Of a stretch of DNA of 53,660 nt, positions 1 through 9,560 are shown in pieces (within the stretch, counting starts at the first letter, position 1; every line of letters starts with the position of its first letter). The notes beneath the pieces are model-generated. The model searched no databases. It worked only from the letters and a program-made list of their open reading frames with translations, and had not been told where the DNA came from. Made by a program: the position numbers and the translations under genes. Source of the stretch: Acidimicrobiia bacterium. Its GTDB lineage: Bacteria; Actinomycetota; Acidimicrobiia; Spongiisociales; Spongiisociaceae. The stretch is taken from assembly GCA_003229305.1 (NCBI GenBank), contig QIDH01000001.1, positions 1 through 53,660 on the forward strand, given 5' to 3'.

Positions 1-771
<771 letters not shown>

Positions 772-796
772 TGTCAAAACCTCCCAATCGCCCGGA

Positions 797-824
797 ATCC
801 TAGTGGAAAGTACTGCTCAACCAA
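797..824 (-). promoter_or_regulatory. Candidate divIVA promoter
   Basis: On the minus strand TTGGTT (824-819), a 16-base spacer and TAGGAT (802-797) lie 26 bases before the divIVA ATG, which has its own GGAGG. This suggests divIVA is transcribed separately as well as from the upstream cluster. It is a match by eye to a sigma-A type promoter. Confidence 0.4.
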
Positions 825-897
825 CCCGACGTTTTGTACCTCGCAACGCTGCACCGAAGGTTTTCTGCTCGACATCTCGGTAGGTGAGGGGGATCAA
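817..897 (-). pseudogene. Remnant or micro-ORF copying the DivIVA N-terminus
   Basis: A 26-codon frame starts with TTG at 897, overlapping the yggT stop (TTGA), and ends with TGA at 817. It reads IPLTYRDVEQKTFGAALRG and then TKRRVG. The first part matches the DivIVA N-terminal signature (PLT-x-x-D-x-x-x-KTF-x-x-ALRG) and parallels the intact gene 46 bases downstream. Homology ends where the conserved RGY would follow (CGAGGTAC), as if one base had been lost. I read it as a decayed or partial duplicate of divIVA. A translated coupling peptide is possible. Confidence 0.6.
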
Positions 898-1154
898 TTG
901 CATCCGGCCAGAGCGAAGACCAGACGCACACCGAGTAGCAACAGCAGCGGAGAGAGGTCGAGGCGAATCCCACCCATGGGCATGTCAGGCAGCATCCGGC
1001 GGATCGGGAGCAGGAGCGGGTCGATTACCAGGGCGAGTAATCGTTTGATCTGAGCGACCGGGTGGTCACTAGGAACCCTGATCCATTCGAGCACGATCCT
1101 TGCGAGGATCAGGACCACGTAGATGTTGAGAAGTGAACAGAGAAACGACACCAT
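894..1154 (-). CDS. yggT: YggT family small membrane protein
   Basis: An 86-residue protein with hydrophobic segments at about 2-22 and 64-84 joined by a loop with basic residues (RLLALVIDPLLLPIRRMLPD). This is the YggT architecture. YggT proteins commonly sit beside sepF in actinobacterial and cyanobacterial dcw clusters; their exact role is unclear, with links to division and turgor. The ATG overlaps the sepF stop by one base (TGATG), so it is coupled to sepF. Confidence 0.85.
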   Translation of the reverse strand: MVSFLCSLLNIYVVLILARIVLEWIRVPSDHPVAQIKRLLALVIDPLLLPIRRMLPDMPMGGIRLDLSPLLLLLGVRLVFALAGCN

Positions 1155-1732
1155 CAGGTGAGGCTATAGAGCCCTAGATCGGTGAGCCTTCGCTCCTCGT
1201 CCGGCGAGAGCGTGACCCGCGGCGGACTCACCAGGATCACTCCTTCCGCAACTTTTTTCATCGTGCCGTCCAACGCGTAAATGAGACCACTCGAGAAATC
1301 TACGAGTCGGCGGACCATCTCCACGTCCGCGTCTCTGAGATTCACCACTACTGGAACCCGTTCCCTGATTAGGTCGGCCAGCCGTTTCGCATCTGAAAAG
1401 CTCTGCGCTGTGATCACCTCAGCATGCCCTGCTCTACCCCCGTAGTCGCCGTGCCTCACCACGACCCCAGCCTCGGACCGAACGCGGGGCTCGGAAGTGG
1501 ACCGGCGTCTCGTCGGATCCGGCGGCTCTATACGTCGTGCGCCCCTCGAAGGGTTGAGCGGCCGCACCGGCGCAGAAGGGGCGTTCTGCGGTCCGGCGGT
1601 TTGAGGTCGGCCCTGCGGAGTGGGCTCCTGACGTTCGGGTCGAAAAGCCGAGTCGCCAGCCGCAGCGGCATCCTCGATCTCGTCCTCGTCCACAAGACCG
1701 AGATACAACATTGTCTTCTGCCACAAACTCAT
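1154..1732 (-). CDS. sepF: SepF cell division protein
   Basis: SepF tethers FtsZ to the membrane and replaces FtsA in actinobacteria. The chosen ATG (192 aa) gives the expected N-terminal amphipathic helix MSLWQKTMLYLGL. A Pro/Arg-rich linker spans about residues 25-90 and the SepF core about 100-185 (ITAQSFSDAKRLADLIRERV, VVVNLRD, FSSGLIYALDG). An in-frame start at 1783 would overlap yggS by 35 bases and add residues before the membrane helix, so I reject it. No ftsA is present, which fits SepF as the main FtsZ anchor here. Confidence 0.9.
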   Translation of the reverse strand: MSLWQKTMLYLGLVDEDEIEDAAAAGDSAFRPERQEPTPQGRPQTAGPQNAPSAPVRPLNPSRGARRIEPPDPTRRRSTSEPRVRSEAGVVVRHGDYGGRAGHAEVITAQSFSDAKRLADLIRERVPVVVNLRDADVEMVRRLVDFSSGLIYALDGTMKKVAEGVILVSPPRVTLSPDEERRLTDLGLYSLT

Positions 1733-1748
1733 GAGTAGATCACTTTTC

Positions 1749-2405
1749 TCAGCCCAACCTTGGGCCAAAGATAGCCCGTCCAACTCGAATCATCGTTGAT
1801 CCCTCCTCGACTGCTATTCCGAAATCGTTGGACATCCCCATCGAAAGCTCAAGACCTGGCCGCCCATTCACGGCCAGCTCGTCTCGTATTTCGCGGAGAT
1901 GGCGAAAATATTGTCTGGCTTGGTCTGGTTCGGCCACGTTTGGCGGGATGGCCATGAGCCCAACCAGATCAACTCCGAGACCCTGCACCGCATCGAACGA
2001 CGCGACGGCCTCTGCCGGTTCCACGCCGAACTTCTGAGATTCCGATCCGATATTCACCTGCAGGAGCGCCGGCGGACTAGGACGCCCGGCGCCAGCCCAT
2101 GCTTTGGCCAGTTTCGGACCGTCCATCGAATGCAGAAACGCGACGGCGTCTCGTATCAATCGGACCTTGTTGCGCTGGAGCGGGCCCACCATGTGCCACC
2201 GAATGTCGTCAGGGAGTTCCGCAGCCTTGGCGGCCAATTCCTGGGCTCGGTTTTCGCCAAAATCTCGGTGGCCCTGGTCATATACGTCCAGGATCGCCTC
2301 GATTGGGTGAGTCTTGCTAACCACGATCAGGGTGACTTCGGACTCGCGTCTGCCCACATTGGCCGCCGCCTTGGCCAGCTCGTCTCGCACTGTCTCATAA
2401 CTCAC
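1749..2405 (-). CDS. yggS: YggS/PROSC family PLP-binding protein
   Basis: Pyridoxal-phosphate homeostasis protein with an alanine-racemase-like barrel fold. Visible landmarks are VVSKTH with the PLP lysine, FGENRAQE, WHMVGPLQRNK, LLQVNIGSESQKFG and LSMGMSNDF near the C-terminus. I prefer the GTG at 2405, giving 218 aa, because it overlaps the pgeF stop as GTGA; a GTG at 2414 is the alternative. yggS between ftsZ and sepF is the standard gram-positive order. Confidence 0.9.
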   Translation of the reverse strand: MSYETVRDELAKAAANVGRRESEVTLIVVSKTHPIEAILDVYDQGHRDFGENRAQELAAKAAELPDDIRWHMVGPLQRNKVRLIRDAVAFLHSMDGPKLAKAWAGAGRPSPPALLQVNIGSESQKFGVEPAEAVASFDAVQGLGVDLVGLMAIPPNVAEPDQARQYFRHLREIRDELAVNGRPGLELSMGMSNDFGIAVEEGSTMIRVGRAIFGPRLG

Positions 2406-3019
2406 GGGAGCCACCCGACCGCGGCCATGCGAGCGTCGGTCCCCGTCCCACGGTGGCTGAAGAACCCCTCACCACAACGGGTGCACGCATCACTCTTCCA
2501 GAGCTCGATACCGCCGATTTGCGAGCCGATGGCGGACTGGAGGTCCACACTTTGGGCTCCCCAAGAGGTCGTCGCAACAAACTCGCCGAACGGTTCGGCC
2601 ACTTCATCGCCCACTTCGAAACAGCAGGCCTGAATCCCAGGGCCGATCGCGGCTCGCCTCACCGGATCCCCCAGAAAGAGGAACCCGCGCAAAGCCGTCG
2701 AGACGATTCCAGCCGCCGTTCCCCTCCAGCCTGCATGCACGACGCCGACAGAGTCTTGCGCCTCGAGCACGACGCCAAAGCAGTCCGCAGTAAATGCCGC
2801 GATCGGTAGGCCGACCGTTCGGGTCGCGATCCCATCACCGTCTCCGAGATCGCCAGGAGCCGTCGCGATGCTGATCGCAGTGCCATGCACCTGGTTGACA
2901 GTGGCCCATTGCGCTTGGATCCCGAGCTGGGCACTGATCTTGTCCCTTGACGTCGAACTGGCATCACCTTCACCGGCTGTGGTGAAGGCGACGCCCCGAA
3001 AGCCGGGCGGCCTGATCAT
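2402..3019 (-). CDS. pgeF: PgeF/YfiH family multicopper-oxidase-fold protein
   Basis: A 205-aa laccase-domain protein of the YfiH/PgeF family. The metal/purine site motifs are visible: [28 protein letters not shown] and CCFEVGDEV. Family members act as purine nucleoside phosphorylase-like enzymes, and PgeF of E. coli removes misincorporated amino acids from UDP-MurNAc peptides. The gene starts with ATG overlapping the ftsZ stop (ATGA), so it is coupled to ftsZ. Which family activity applies here cannot be told from sequence. Confidence 0.85.
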   Translation of the reverse strand: MIRPPGFRGVAFTTAGEGDASSTSRDKISAQLGIQAQWATVNQVHGTAISIATAPGDLGDGDGIATRTVGLPIAAFTADCFGVVLEAQDSVGVVHAGWRGTAAGIVSTALRGFLFLGDPVRRAAIGPGIQACCFEVGDEVAEPFGEFVATTSWGAQSVDLQSAIGSQIGGIELWKSDACTRCGEGFFSHRGTGTDARMAAVGWLP

Positions 3020-4107
3020 CCCTCGACGAAGTCAGGGATATCGAACGGATCGCTTTCGTCTTCATCGAACAGTGGGGCGGATGCCTGGGATGGAGTGCGA
3101 CCGGTCGACACTCCGCTAGCGATACCTCTGGCACCTGACCGACGACTTCGCTCGAAGCCCGCGGCGATCACTGTCACCCTGACTTCCTCACCGAGGGTGT
3201 CGTCGACTACGGCACCAAAAATGATCTGCGCATCGTCATCACAAAGAACATTGACCGAAGAAGCTGCCTCGTTGACTTCATGCAGCGTCATCCCTGGGGG
3301 ACCCGCCACCGATAGAAGCACTCCCCTCGCACCCTCCATGGACGTTTCTAGTAACGGCGATGACATCGCTCGGTCGGCAGACTGTTGGGCCCGCCCTTCA
3401 CCTGAGGCCTTGCCGATACCCATGACCGCGGTTCCCGCGTCTGCGAGGACCGTACGCACATCTGCAAAGTCGACGTTGATCAGCCCTGGCGTCGTGATGA
3501 GGTCGGTGATCCCAGAAACACCGTTCATGAGGATCTCGTCTGCCATCGTGAAAGCATCGACCATGGACATCGACGTATCTGCCAGCGCCAAGAGTTTGTC
3601 GTTCGGAATGACGATCAGTGTGTCGACCGCGTCGCGTAAATCTGCGATGCCCTGTTCGGCTTGCAATGAACGTCGCCTACCTTCGAAGCCGAACGGCCTG
3701 GTCACCACACCGACGGTGAGGGCACCGAGGTTCCTGGCCACTTCGGCCACTATGGGTGCCCCACCCGTTCCAGTTCCTCCGCCCTCTCCTGCGGTGACGA
3801 ACACCATGTCTGCACCTTTTAGAACATCTTCGAGTTCTTCCCTGTGCGCTTCGGCCGCCGCTTTGCCAACCTCAGGGTTCGCTCCCGCCCCGAGTCCCCT
3901 CGTCACCTCACGCCCAAGGTCCAACTTGATATCTGCATCTGACATGAGGAGTGCCTGGGCATCGGTATTGATCGCGACGAACTCGACGCCGCGAATACCT
4001 GCGTCGATCATGCGGTTGACGGCGTTGACGCCACCACCACCTACACCGACGACCTTGATCATGGCGAGATAGCTATGAGGTCCATTTGGGGGACGGCTCG
4101 TTGTCAT
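3016..4107 (-). CDS. ftsZ: Cell division GTPase FtsZ
   Basis: Tubulin-like GTPase that forms the Z ring. Residues 109-116 are the tubulin signature GGGTGTGG; other landmarks are [12 protein letters not shown] (about 22-33), [21 protein letters not shown] and the T7-loop region LINVDFADV. The C-terminal peptide [11 protein letters not shown] corresponds to the conserved tail that binds SepF or FtsW in actinobacteria. The 363-aa length is normal and the C-terminal linker is short (about 30 residues). The ATG has AAGGAAG upstream. A 107-base gap from ftsQ with palindromes suggests its own promoter. Confidence 0.97.
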   Translation of the reverse strand: MTTSRPPNGPHSYLAMIKVVGVGGGGVNAVNRMIDAGIRGVEFVAINTDAQALLMSDADIKLDLGREVTRGLGAGANPEVGKAAAEAHREELEDVLKGADMVFVTAGEGGGTGTGGAPIVAEVARNLGALTVGVVTRPFGFEGRRRSLQAEQGIADLRDAVDTLIVIPNDKLLALADTSMSMVDAFTMADEILMNGVSGITDLITTPGLINVDFADVRTVLADAGTAVMGIGKASGEGRAQQSADRAMSSPLLETSMEGARGVLLSVAGPPGMTLHEVNEAASSVNVLCDDDAQIIFGAVVDDTLGEEVRVTVIAAGFERSRRSGARGIASGVSTGRTPSQASAPLFDEDESDPFDIPDFVEG

Positions 4108-4135
4108 TTCGTCTTCCTTACCTAACTGGCAGGGT

Positions 4136-4150
4136 TCTAGTTCAACTAGA
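4136..4150. promoter_or_regulatory. 15-bp palindrome upstream of ftsZ
   Basis: TCTAGTTCAACTAGA is a perfect inverted repeat around one central base, 28 bases before the ftsZ ATG. A second perfect palindrome, TAAAGCTTTA, lies at 4176-4185. Both are in the only sizeable gap of the ftsQ-to-yggT segment, so they could be operator half-sites or an mRNA hairpin in the ftsZ leader. No known binding motif is recognised. Confidence 0.4.
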
Positions 4151-4214
4151 GCTTATGCAGGGCCTCATGCACGAGTAAAGCTTTAAGCCTTCACCTTCAA
4201 CAAGAGATCGAGGG

Positions 4215-5021
4215 TCACCCCGACTCGGACGATGACTGCGAATCGTCCGCGACCTCGCCGGCTCCGCCATCCGCATCGTCCGGTGGCTGCAGCGCCCAGA
4301 TGGCCGGACGGGCTGGTGCAATGACGTCGATAACTCCTTCAACATCCGAATCGATGAGGGCCGAAACGGCGGCCGCCTTCGCCGTCATTTCAACGGCGCG
4401 CCCCAGTCGCACCTGCCTTGTGCCAACGGTCGCCCACAATTCTCCGTCAAGTTCGGTCACGGACGTTACGCCGGCGAGCTCAGTGGGGAGCGAAGAGATG
4501 AACTCGATCGCCCCGACCACGGAAAGCCCGTCAACGCTGGCTCCCAGGCCTGGGTCCTCGCCGACGAGTTCCACTATCGGGCCTATCTCCGGCCGATCAC
4601 CGTATTCCAAAACAACCGCGTCTCCGGCCACCAGACCCCACCTGTCCCCGAGGCTGATCCAGGCGATTGCGACTCGTTCGGCGATGGTCACGTCCACCGT
4701 ATCCGGAAACACGAGCTCGACGGACGCAGCCTTGACCCAGGGGTCCGCCTCAAGGGCCTCTGCGACTCTGCCGGGTCGGATCGCGATCAGCGGTCGCCCG
4801 TCTACAACGTTCTGGTCGATCAGAATCTGCGACGGGTCGGCGTTGGAGGCACCAAGAATCGTGATTGTCCGCACAGACAACATTGGAGACGTGAGGATCC
4901 AAGCTAGCGCTGAAAGCACTACGAGAACAGCTGCCAACCAGAGGAATCGGCGGAGATCGAGCCTTGCTCTCGACTCAGCGACGCCCTGGCGCCTGGCGGC
5001 CATGCGCGGATCGATCGTCAC
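4215..5021 (-). CDS. ftsQ: Divisome protein FtsQ/DivIB
   Basis: Bitopic division protein that joins FtsB and FtsL to license septal peptidoglycan synthesis. Residues 1-25 are basic and cytoplasmic, about 27-47 form the membrane segment (LWLAAVLVVLSALAWIL), and the POTRA domain follows (VRTITILGASNADP, ADPWVKAASVELVFPDTVDV). The 268-aa protein ends in an acidic, Ser-rich tail. The GTG at 5021 overlaps the murB stop (GTGA); an ATG at 5003 is possible. Confidence 0.92.
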   Translation of the reverse strand: MTIDPRMAARRQGVAESRARLDLRRFLWLAAVLVVLSALAWILTSPMLSVRTITILGASNADPSQILIDQNVVDGRPLIAIRPGRVAEALEADPWVKAASVELVFPDTVDVTIAERVAIAWISLGDRWGLVAGDAVVLEYGDRPEIGPIVELVGEDPGLGASVDGLSVVGAIEFISSLPTELAGVTSVTELDGELWATVGTRQVRLGRAVEMTAKAAAVSALIDSDVEGVIDVIAPARPAIWALQPPDDADGGAGEVADDSQSSSESG

Positions 5022-5941
5022 GCCAACGCCCCGTTGTCGGACGGCTCGAACTGGCCAACCATTCGGAGTTCTGGCTCCAGGTAGATACCCGTGGACTCGA
5101 GTACCTCGGCTTGAACCACCTTCACGAGTTGGTAGACATCCTGCGCGGTCGCGCCAGGCCCCGCCACGAAGAAGTTGGCATGGCGCTCGGAGACAGTCAC
5201 ATCCCCGTACCGTCTCCCCTTGAGTCTGCTGGCGTCGATCAGCCGGCCTGCCGCATCACCTGGCGGATTCTTGAATACGCTTCCGGCGTTGAAGGTCCCG
5301 CCGGGCTGATTGTCTCTGCGCCACCTGGTTATTTCACTAATCCTGGCCTCGGCAGCCTCGGTCGAGGACTCGTCGGTGCGAAACGTGGCGCCTACGACGA
5401 GGTCTTCAGGGTCGAGGTCGCTATTTCGATACGTCATAGCCAACGTCGAAGGTCCTCTCATCGACGTGACCCCTGTCGCCAGGTCAAAGATGGTGGCATC
5501 GAGCAGCACATCGACGGTTTCGGTCCCAAAACAACCGGCGTTCATGGCAACTGCACCGCCGACCGACCCTGGAACGCCTACGCACCACTCAAGCCCACCT
5601 CGACCGGCCTTGGCGGTCTGTCTGGCAAGGTGTGGCAATGCGACCGCCCCGCCGGCCACGACCGTCGAGCCGGAGATCTCGATCTTTGTGAACGACCCGC
5701 CGAGCCGCAGGGTCAAACCGTCGAAACCTCGGTCAGAGATCAACATATTGCTACCGCGGCCGATGACGAGGATGGGCGTGGTTTCGGCCATCGCCGCCTT
5801 CGCCACCTCGCTCAAGTCTTCGAGGTCCAGAACTTCGGCGAAGAACCGACTGACGCCCCCGAGCTTGTAGGTGGTCAGGCGACCGATCGGCACATTTTCG
5901 GCCAGCAGTCCTCGAGCGATCAATGATTCAAAGGTGTGCAT
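5018..5941 (-). CDS. murB: UDP-N-acetylenolpyruvoylglucosamine reductase MurB
   Basis: FAD- and NADPH-dependent enzyme making UDP-MurNAc. FAD-binding motifs TYKLGG, VIGRGSNMLISD and GVPGSVGGAVAMNAG are present, as is NPPGDAAGRLID with the C-terminal GTFNAGSVFKNP active-site region (the S of AGSVFKNP is the expected proton donor). I chose the ATG at 5941 (307 aa), four bases after the murC stop. An in-frame ATG at 5986 would overlap murC by 41 bases. Confidence 0.93.
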   Translation of the reverse strand: MHTFESLIARGLLAENVPIGRLTTYKLGGVSRFFAEVLDLEDLSEVAKAAMAETTPILVIGRGSNMLISDRGFDGLTLRLGGSFTKIEISGSTVVAGGAVALPHLARQTAKAGRGGLEWCVGVPGSVGGAVAMNAGCFGTETVDVLLDATIFDLATGVTSMRGPSTLAMTYRNSDLDPEDLVVGATFRTDESSTEAAEARISEITRWRRDNQPGGTFNAGSVFKNPPGDAAGRLIDASRLKGRRYGDVTVSERHANFFVAGPGATAQDVYQLVKVVQAEVLESTGIYLEPELRMVGQFEPSDNGALA

Positions 5942-5945
5942 GAGC

Positions 5946-7319
5946 TCACGCGCCCCGATCGGCCGCGAGTATGGCAGCCAGCTCATCTGGCACCAGAGTT
6001 ATGTCTCCAGCCCCCATTGTCAGAACGAGGTCTCCCTCCTCGACATGGGCAGCGAGGTACTCAGCCACGTCTGAACGATGTGGCACATATTCGACGTGCG
6101 CCCCCGATCGGGCCGTGGCCGCGTCAGCCACGAGTTTGCCGCTGACCCCTGGGCGAGGACTCTCCCGGCTCCCGTAGACATCGGTGACCACGACCTCGTC
6201 GGCTCCAGCGAGCGCGGCCCCGAATTCACTTGCCAACATTTCGGTTCTCGAATAGAGGTGGGGTTGGAACACCGCCCAAATGCGATTCCACTGGTTGCCG
6301 GCGACAGCCCGCAGATCTGCAGCTACCTCGGTCGGATGGTGGGCGTATGTGTCGATGATCGTGACGCCGGCGATCTTGGCCCTCGTTTCGAGCCGCCTCT
6401 TCACCCCGCCAAAGTTGCGAAGGGCTTGCGCTCCTGCGCCGATGTCGTGACCCAACTCGCCGAGTAACGCCAGCACGCCAGACGCGTTGCGCGCCATGTG
6501 CAGGCCAGGACGGCCGACGACGACCGGAATCGATCCGGATGGTCCGACCAGATCGAAACCAACTTCGGTGCTCCGCTCGACGAGACCCTCTATCCGCCAA
6601 AGCGCGTCCCTGGCTGTTCCGTAGGTGATAGGGCCGGTCCTCTCGGCCAGCCTTCGACCACCAGGATCATCGACACCAACCACAACAGGTCCATCGACGT
6701 TCCTCACGACCTCCGCGAATGTGTCCTCCAGCCGATCCAGCGACTCATAGAAGTCAAGGTGATCTGCCTCAACGTTGGTCACAGCGAGACCCCAGAGATT
6801 CAGATGCGTAAAAGTTCCAAAGGCTTCGTCGGCTTCCAAGACCATCAGATCGTCTGTCCCGAGGTGGGCATCGGTCCGAAGATCGCTCAACTCTCCTCCG
6901 ACGATGAAAGATGGGTCAAGGCCTGCCCCTCTCGACGCAGCAACCAACATCGCAGTGGCTGTGGTCTTTCCGTGGGTCCCAGTCACCCCGATCGTCGGGA
7001 CCATGGCCGTCAACTCATCCAACAACTCCGGTCTACGCCAGACCACTGCGCCGGCCTTGGCTGCCGCGATCATTTCCCAATCGGTGTCAGGAACCGCCGA
7101 AGACGCAACGAGGAGGTCGACATCAGCCATTGCCCCACGATCGCTGCCCTCCCAAATCTCGATGCCGAGATCAGAAAGGTTCTGAGTGATCGGAGACAAG
7201 CGGATGTCAGAACCCGAGACCTGGTGACCTCTGGCCGTGAGTAGCTTGGCCAACGGACTCATTCCTGCTCCGCCCACCCCTACGAGGTGGATCCGATGAG
7301 GAAGGCTTGGGTCAGTCAC
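5946..7319 (-). CDS. murC: UDP-N-acetylmuramate-L-alanine ligase MurC
   Basis: First Mur ligase, adding L-Ala to UDP-MurNAc with ATP. N-terminal Rossmann motif HLVGVGGAGMS, ATP loop GVTGTHGKTT, EADEAFGTF, VTNVEADHLDFY and the C-terminal DTYAHHPTEV identify MurC rather than MurD, E or F. The GTG at 7319 has GGAGG six bases upstream and overlaps the murG stop by eight bases, giving 457 aa. Confidence 0.95.
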   Translation of the reverse strand: MTDPSLPHRIHLVGVGGAGMSPLAKLLTARGHQVSGSDIRLSPITQNLSDLGIEIWEGSDRGAMADVDLLVASSAVPDTDWEMIAAAKAGAVVWRRPELLDELTAMVPTIGVTGTHGKTTATAMLVAASRGAGLDPSFIVGGELSDLRTDAHLGTDDLMVLEADEAFGTFTHLNLWGLAVTNVEADHLDFYESLDRLEDTFAEVVRNVDGPVVVGVDDPGGRRLAERTGPITYGTARDALWRIEGLVERSTEVGFDLVGPSGSIPVVVGRPGLHMARNASGVLALLGELGHDIGAGAQALRNFGGVKRRLETRAKIAGVTIIDTYAHHPTEVAADLRAVAGNQWNRIWAVFQPHLYSRTEMLASEFGAALAGADEVVVTDVYGSRESPRPGVSGKLVADAATARSGAHVEYVPHRSDVAEYLAAHVEEGDLVLTMGAGDITLVPDELAAILAADRGA

Positions 7320-8394
7320 CTGCGGCCTCCATGAGCTTCTTGGCAATGGTCATCGCTGCGCCTGGACGAGCATAAGCCAGCGCAGCGTTTGCCATGGTCT
7401 TTCGCCTTTGACCGTCGGCGACCAAGTCCGCAACGATCGACCCCAGCGCACCGAGTTGGGCCTCCTGAACGACTATCGCGGCTCCCGCCGAGGCCAACGC
7501 GGCGGCGTTGGCTGCCTGGTGGCCTCCTGACCCGAACCCACCAGGCACGAGAATCGAAGGCATCCCGGTCGCCGTGATTTCTGCCACTCCGCCACCCGCC
7601 CGGGCCACGACCAGGTCGCTGGCAGCGAAGAAGAGATCCATACGATCCTCGAAACCGACCGTTCGTGTTGCGACACCGTCGGCTCCCAGCGCTTCGTCAG
7701 GCCCTCCGATGTTGCGGGCACCAATCAGATGAAGAACTTGCACTGGAGGCCCGGTCCACTGACGCAGCATCGTGGCGACAGCCTCGTTGAGGGCGCCGGC
7801 CCCAAGGCTGCCTCCGTAGATCCCGACAGTCAGGAGTTGATCGTCGAGCTCGTACCGAGTCAGAGCCTCTGCCCGCAACCTCTCCCGGCTGAACCCGACA
7901 AACTGGGCCCGCACCGGATTGCCGGTGAGAATCTGATCGTTCAAGCCGCGGGTCTCATCAAATGACACAAACGTATTGGCCGCCCATCGCTGCGCCACTC
8001 GGTTGGCCAGACCCGCATGGGCGTTCTGCTCGTGGACAAAGAATGGGATCCCCACAGATCTCGCCGCCCACCCGAACGGTACGGTCACATAGTTCCCGAA
8101 GCCGAGCGCCGCTCGAACTCCGGCGTCGCGGAACCGGGAGGCGATGCGCCGTTTCGCCTGGCCGACCAGCCAAGGAACGGCCAAGTTGGCCAAGGTGATC
8201 CGCCGTTGCAAACCCCTGACCTCCACCGAGAGGAACGGAAACCCATTGCCGGGAAAGACTTCGGCCTCCAGCCGATCACCCCCTACGAACAACACGTCGT
8301 CACGTTCGACGCCCAGATCCACCAGGGCCTGTCCGACGGCCAGGGCGGGAAACACATGTCCACCTGTGCCGGCGGCGGCTATGGCAAGAGTCAC
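7312..8394 (-). CDS. murG: Lipid II-forming GlcNAc transferase MurG
   Basis: Peripheral membrane GT28 glycosyltransferase that adds GlcNAc to lipid I. The N-terminal glycine loop AAAGTGGHVFPALAVG, the acceptor-domain HEQNAHAGLANRV, and the C-terminal YGGSLGAGALN and ARAGGGVAEITATGMPSILV are typical. It is 360 aa, the usual length. The GTG start overlaps the ftsW stop (GTGA). Confidence 0.95.
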   Translation of the reverse strand: MTLAIAAAGTGGHVFPALAVGQALVDLGVERDDVLFVGGDRLEAEVFPGNGFPFLSVEVRGLQRRITLANLAVPWLVGQAKRRIASRFRDAGVRAALGFGNYVTVPFGWAARSVGIPFFVHEQNAHAGLANRVAQRWAANTFVSFDETRGLNDQILTGNPVRAQFVGFSRERLRAEALTRYELDDQLLTVGIYGGSLGAGALNEAVATMLRQWTGPPVQVLHLIGARNIGGPDEALGADGVATRTVGFEDRMDLFFAASDLVVARAGGGVAEITATGMPSILVPGGFGSGGHQAANAAALASAGAAIVVQEAQLGALGSIVADLVADGQRRKTMANAALAYARPGAAMTIAKKLMEAAGD

Positions 8395-9560
8395 GCCCTG
8401 GCCTTGGTCCCGCCAGAATTCTGAGCAATGTTGATGAGAACTCCAACCGCGCCCATGGCGGTAACCATCGCACTACCGCCAACCGAGACGAACGGCAGGG
8501 GTAGCCCGGTGATCGGGAGCACACCAACCACACCGCCGATGTTGATCACCGCTTGGGCGGTCAGCCAGGCCGTGATGCCGGCTGCCAGCAAACGCCCAAA
8601 CGGGTCGGAAGAGCGGTGAGCGATCGCGATCCCGAACACTGAGAGCATGGTGAACATCACCAGAATCATCAGCGCCCCGGCGAAACCGGTTTCTTCTCCC
8701 ATGATTGCGTAGATGAAATCTGTGTGGGCGTTTGGCAGGTACGACCATCTGGCCCGACTTGCTCCTAGCCCGACGCCGAAGATGCCCCCGCTCCCCAGAG
8801 CGAGCTGGCTCTGGGTCAGCTGAAAGCACGCTCCGAGCGGATCCGCCTGGGGATTGAGAAAACACGAGAGCCTTGCCTTGCGGTACGGCTCAGAGACAGC
8901 TGACAAGAATGCGAGGCCTCCACCCAACAAAGAGGTGGTCATGATGTACCGTAGCGGCGCTTTCGATGCCATCAGAACGCCGACGGTTGCAGCTCCGATT
9001 ACGAGGGTCGTACCCAGGTCACGTTGCCTCAAAACAAGCAGCATCACCAGACCGGCCGAGGCGGCTACTGGAGCCAGGAAGTGCCAAAATCCTTCTAGTA
9101 GGTCTGCCTTTCGCGACAGGGTCGCCGCCGTGAAGACAACCACCCCGAATTTGGCGAACTCAGAGGGCTGGGCACTAAAAGAGCCGACGGCGATCCAACT
9201 GGTGGCACCGCCCTCACTGACCCCAAACATCTCGACCAGGATCAGTCCACCGAACGAGATCAGCAAAAGTGGTGCGGCCACCTTGCGATAGAAGGAGAAT
9301 GGAACCTTGATGGCCGCGAACATCGTCAACGCACCCGCTGCGACCCAGAAGACCTGCCGTTTGAAAAACACGAGCTGATCGTTCGCTTCGAGCAGCCCAA
9401 GCACCGAAGACGCAGAAAGGGTGGCGCCAAGTCCTATGACAGTCAGTATGCCGACCAAGACGAGGACAGCGGCAGCCAATCGCGAATTCGCTCCCTGCAC
9501 TTTTTCCCGGCGTTTGGCAGCCGTCCGTAGATGGGTGATCGAGGTCACTCTGGCACTCAT
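8391..9560 (-). CDS. ftsW: SEDS peptidoglycan glycosyltransferase FtsW
   Basis: Multi-pass SEDS polymerase of septal peptidoglycan, acting with FtsI. About ten hydrophobic segments are visible, with the family motifs AQPSEFAKFG, LPNAHTDFIYAIMGEETG and GLPLPFVSVGGSAMV. The ATG at 9560 (389 aa) overlaps the murD stop (ATGA); longer in-frame starts lie inside murD. The large outer loop has two cysteines (LSCFLNP and GACFQLT) that could form a disulfide. Confidence 0.95.
   Translation of the reverse strand: MSARVTSITHLRTAAKRREKVQGANSRLAAAVLVLVGILTVIGLGATLSASSVLGLLEANDQLVFFKRQVFWVAAGALTMFAAIKVPFSFYRKVAAPLLLISFGGLILVEMFGVSEGGATSWIAVGSFSAQPSEFAKFGVVVFTAATLSRKADLLEGFWHFLAPVAASAGLVMLLVLRQRDLGTTLVIGAATVGVLMASKAPLRYIMTTSLLGGGLAFLSAVSEPYRKARLSCFLNPQADPLGACFQLTQSQLALGSGGIFGVGLGASRARWSYLPNAHTDFIYAIMGEETGFAGALMILVMFTMLSVFGIAIAHRSSDPFGRLLAAGITAWLTAQAVINIGGVVGVLPITGLPLPFVSVGGSAMVTAMGAVGVLINIAQNSGGTKARA

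Noticed and set aside
3095-4072. Long plus-strand frame of 325 codons
   Set aside because: Fully antisense to ftsZ, whose protein carries all family motifs; the plus frame has Ser/Pro/Thr-rich shadow composition.
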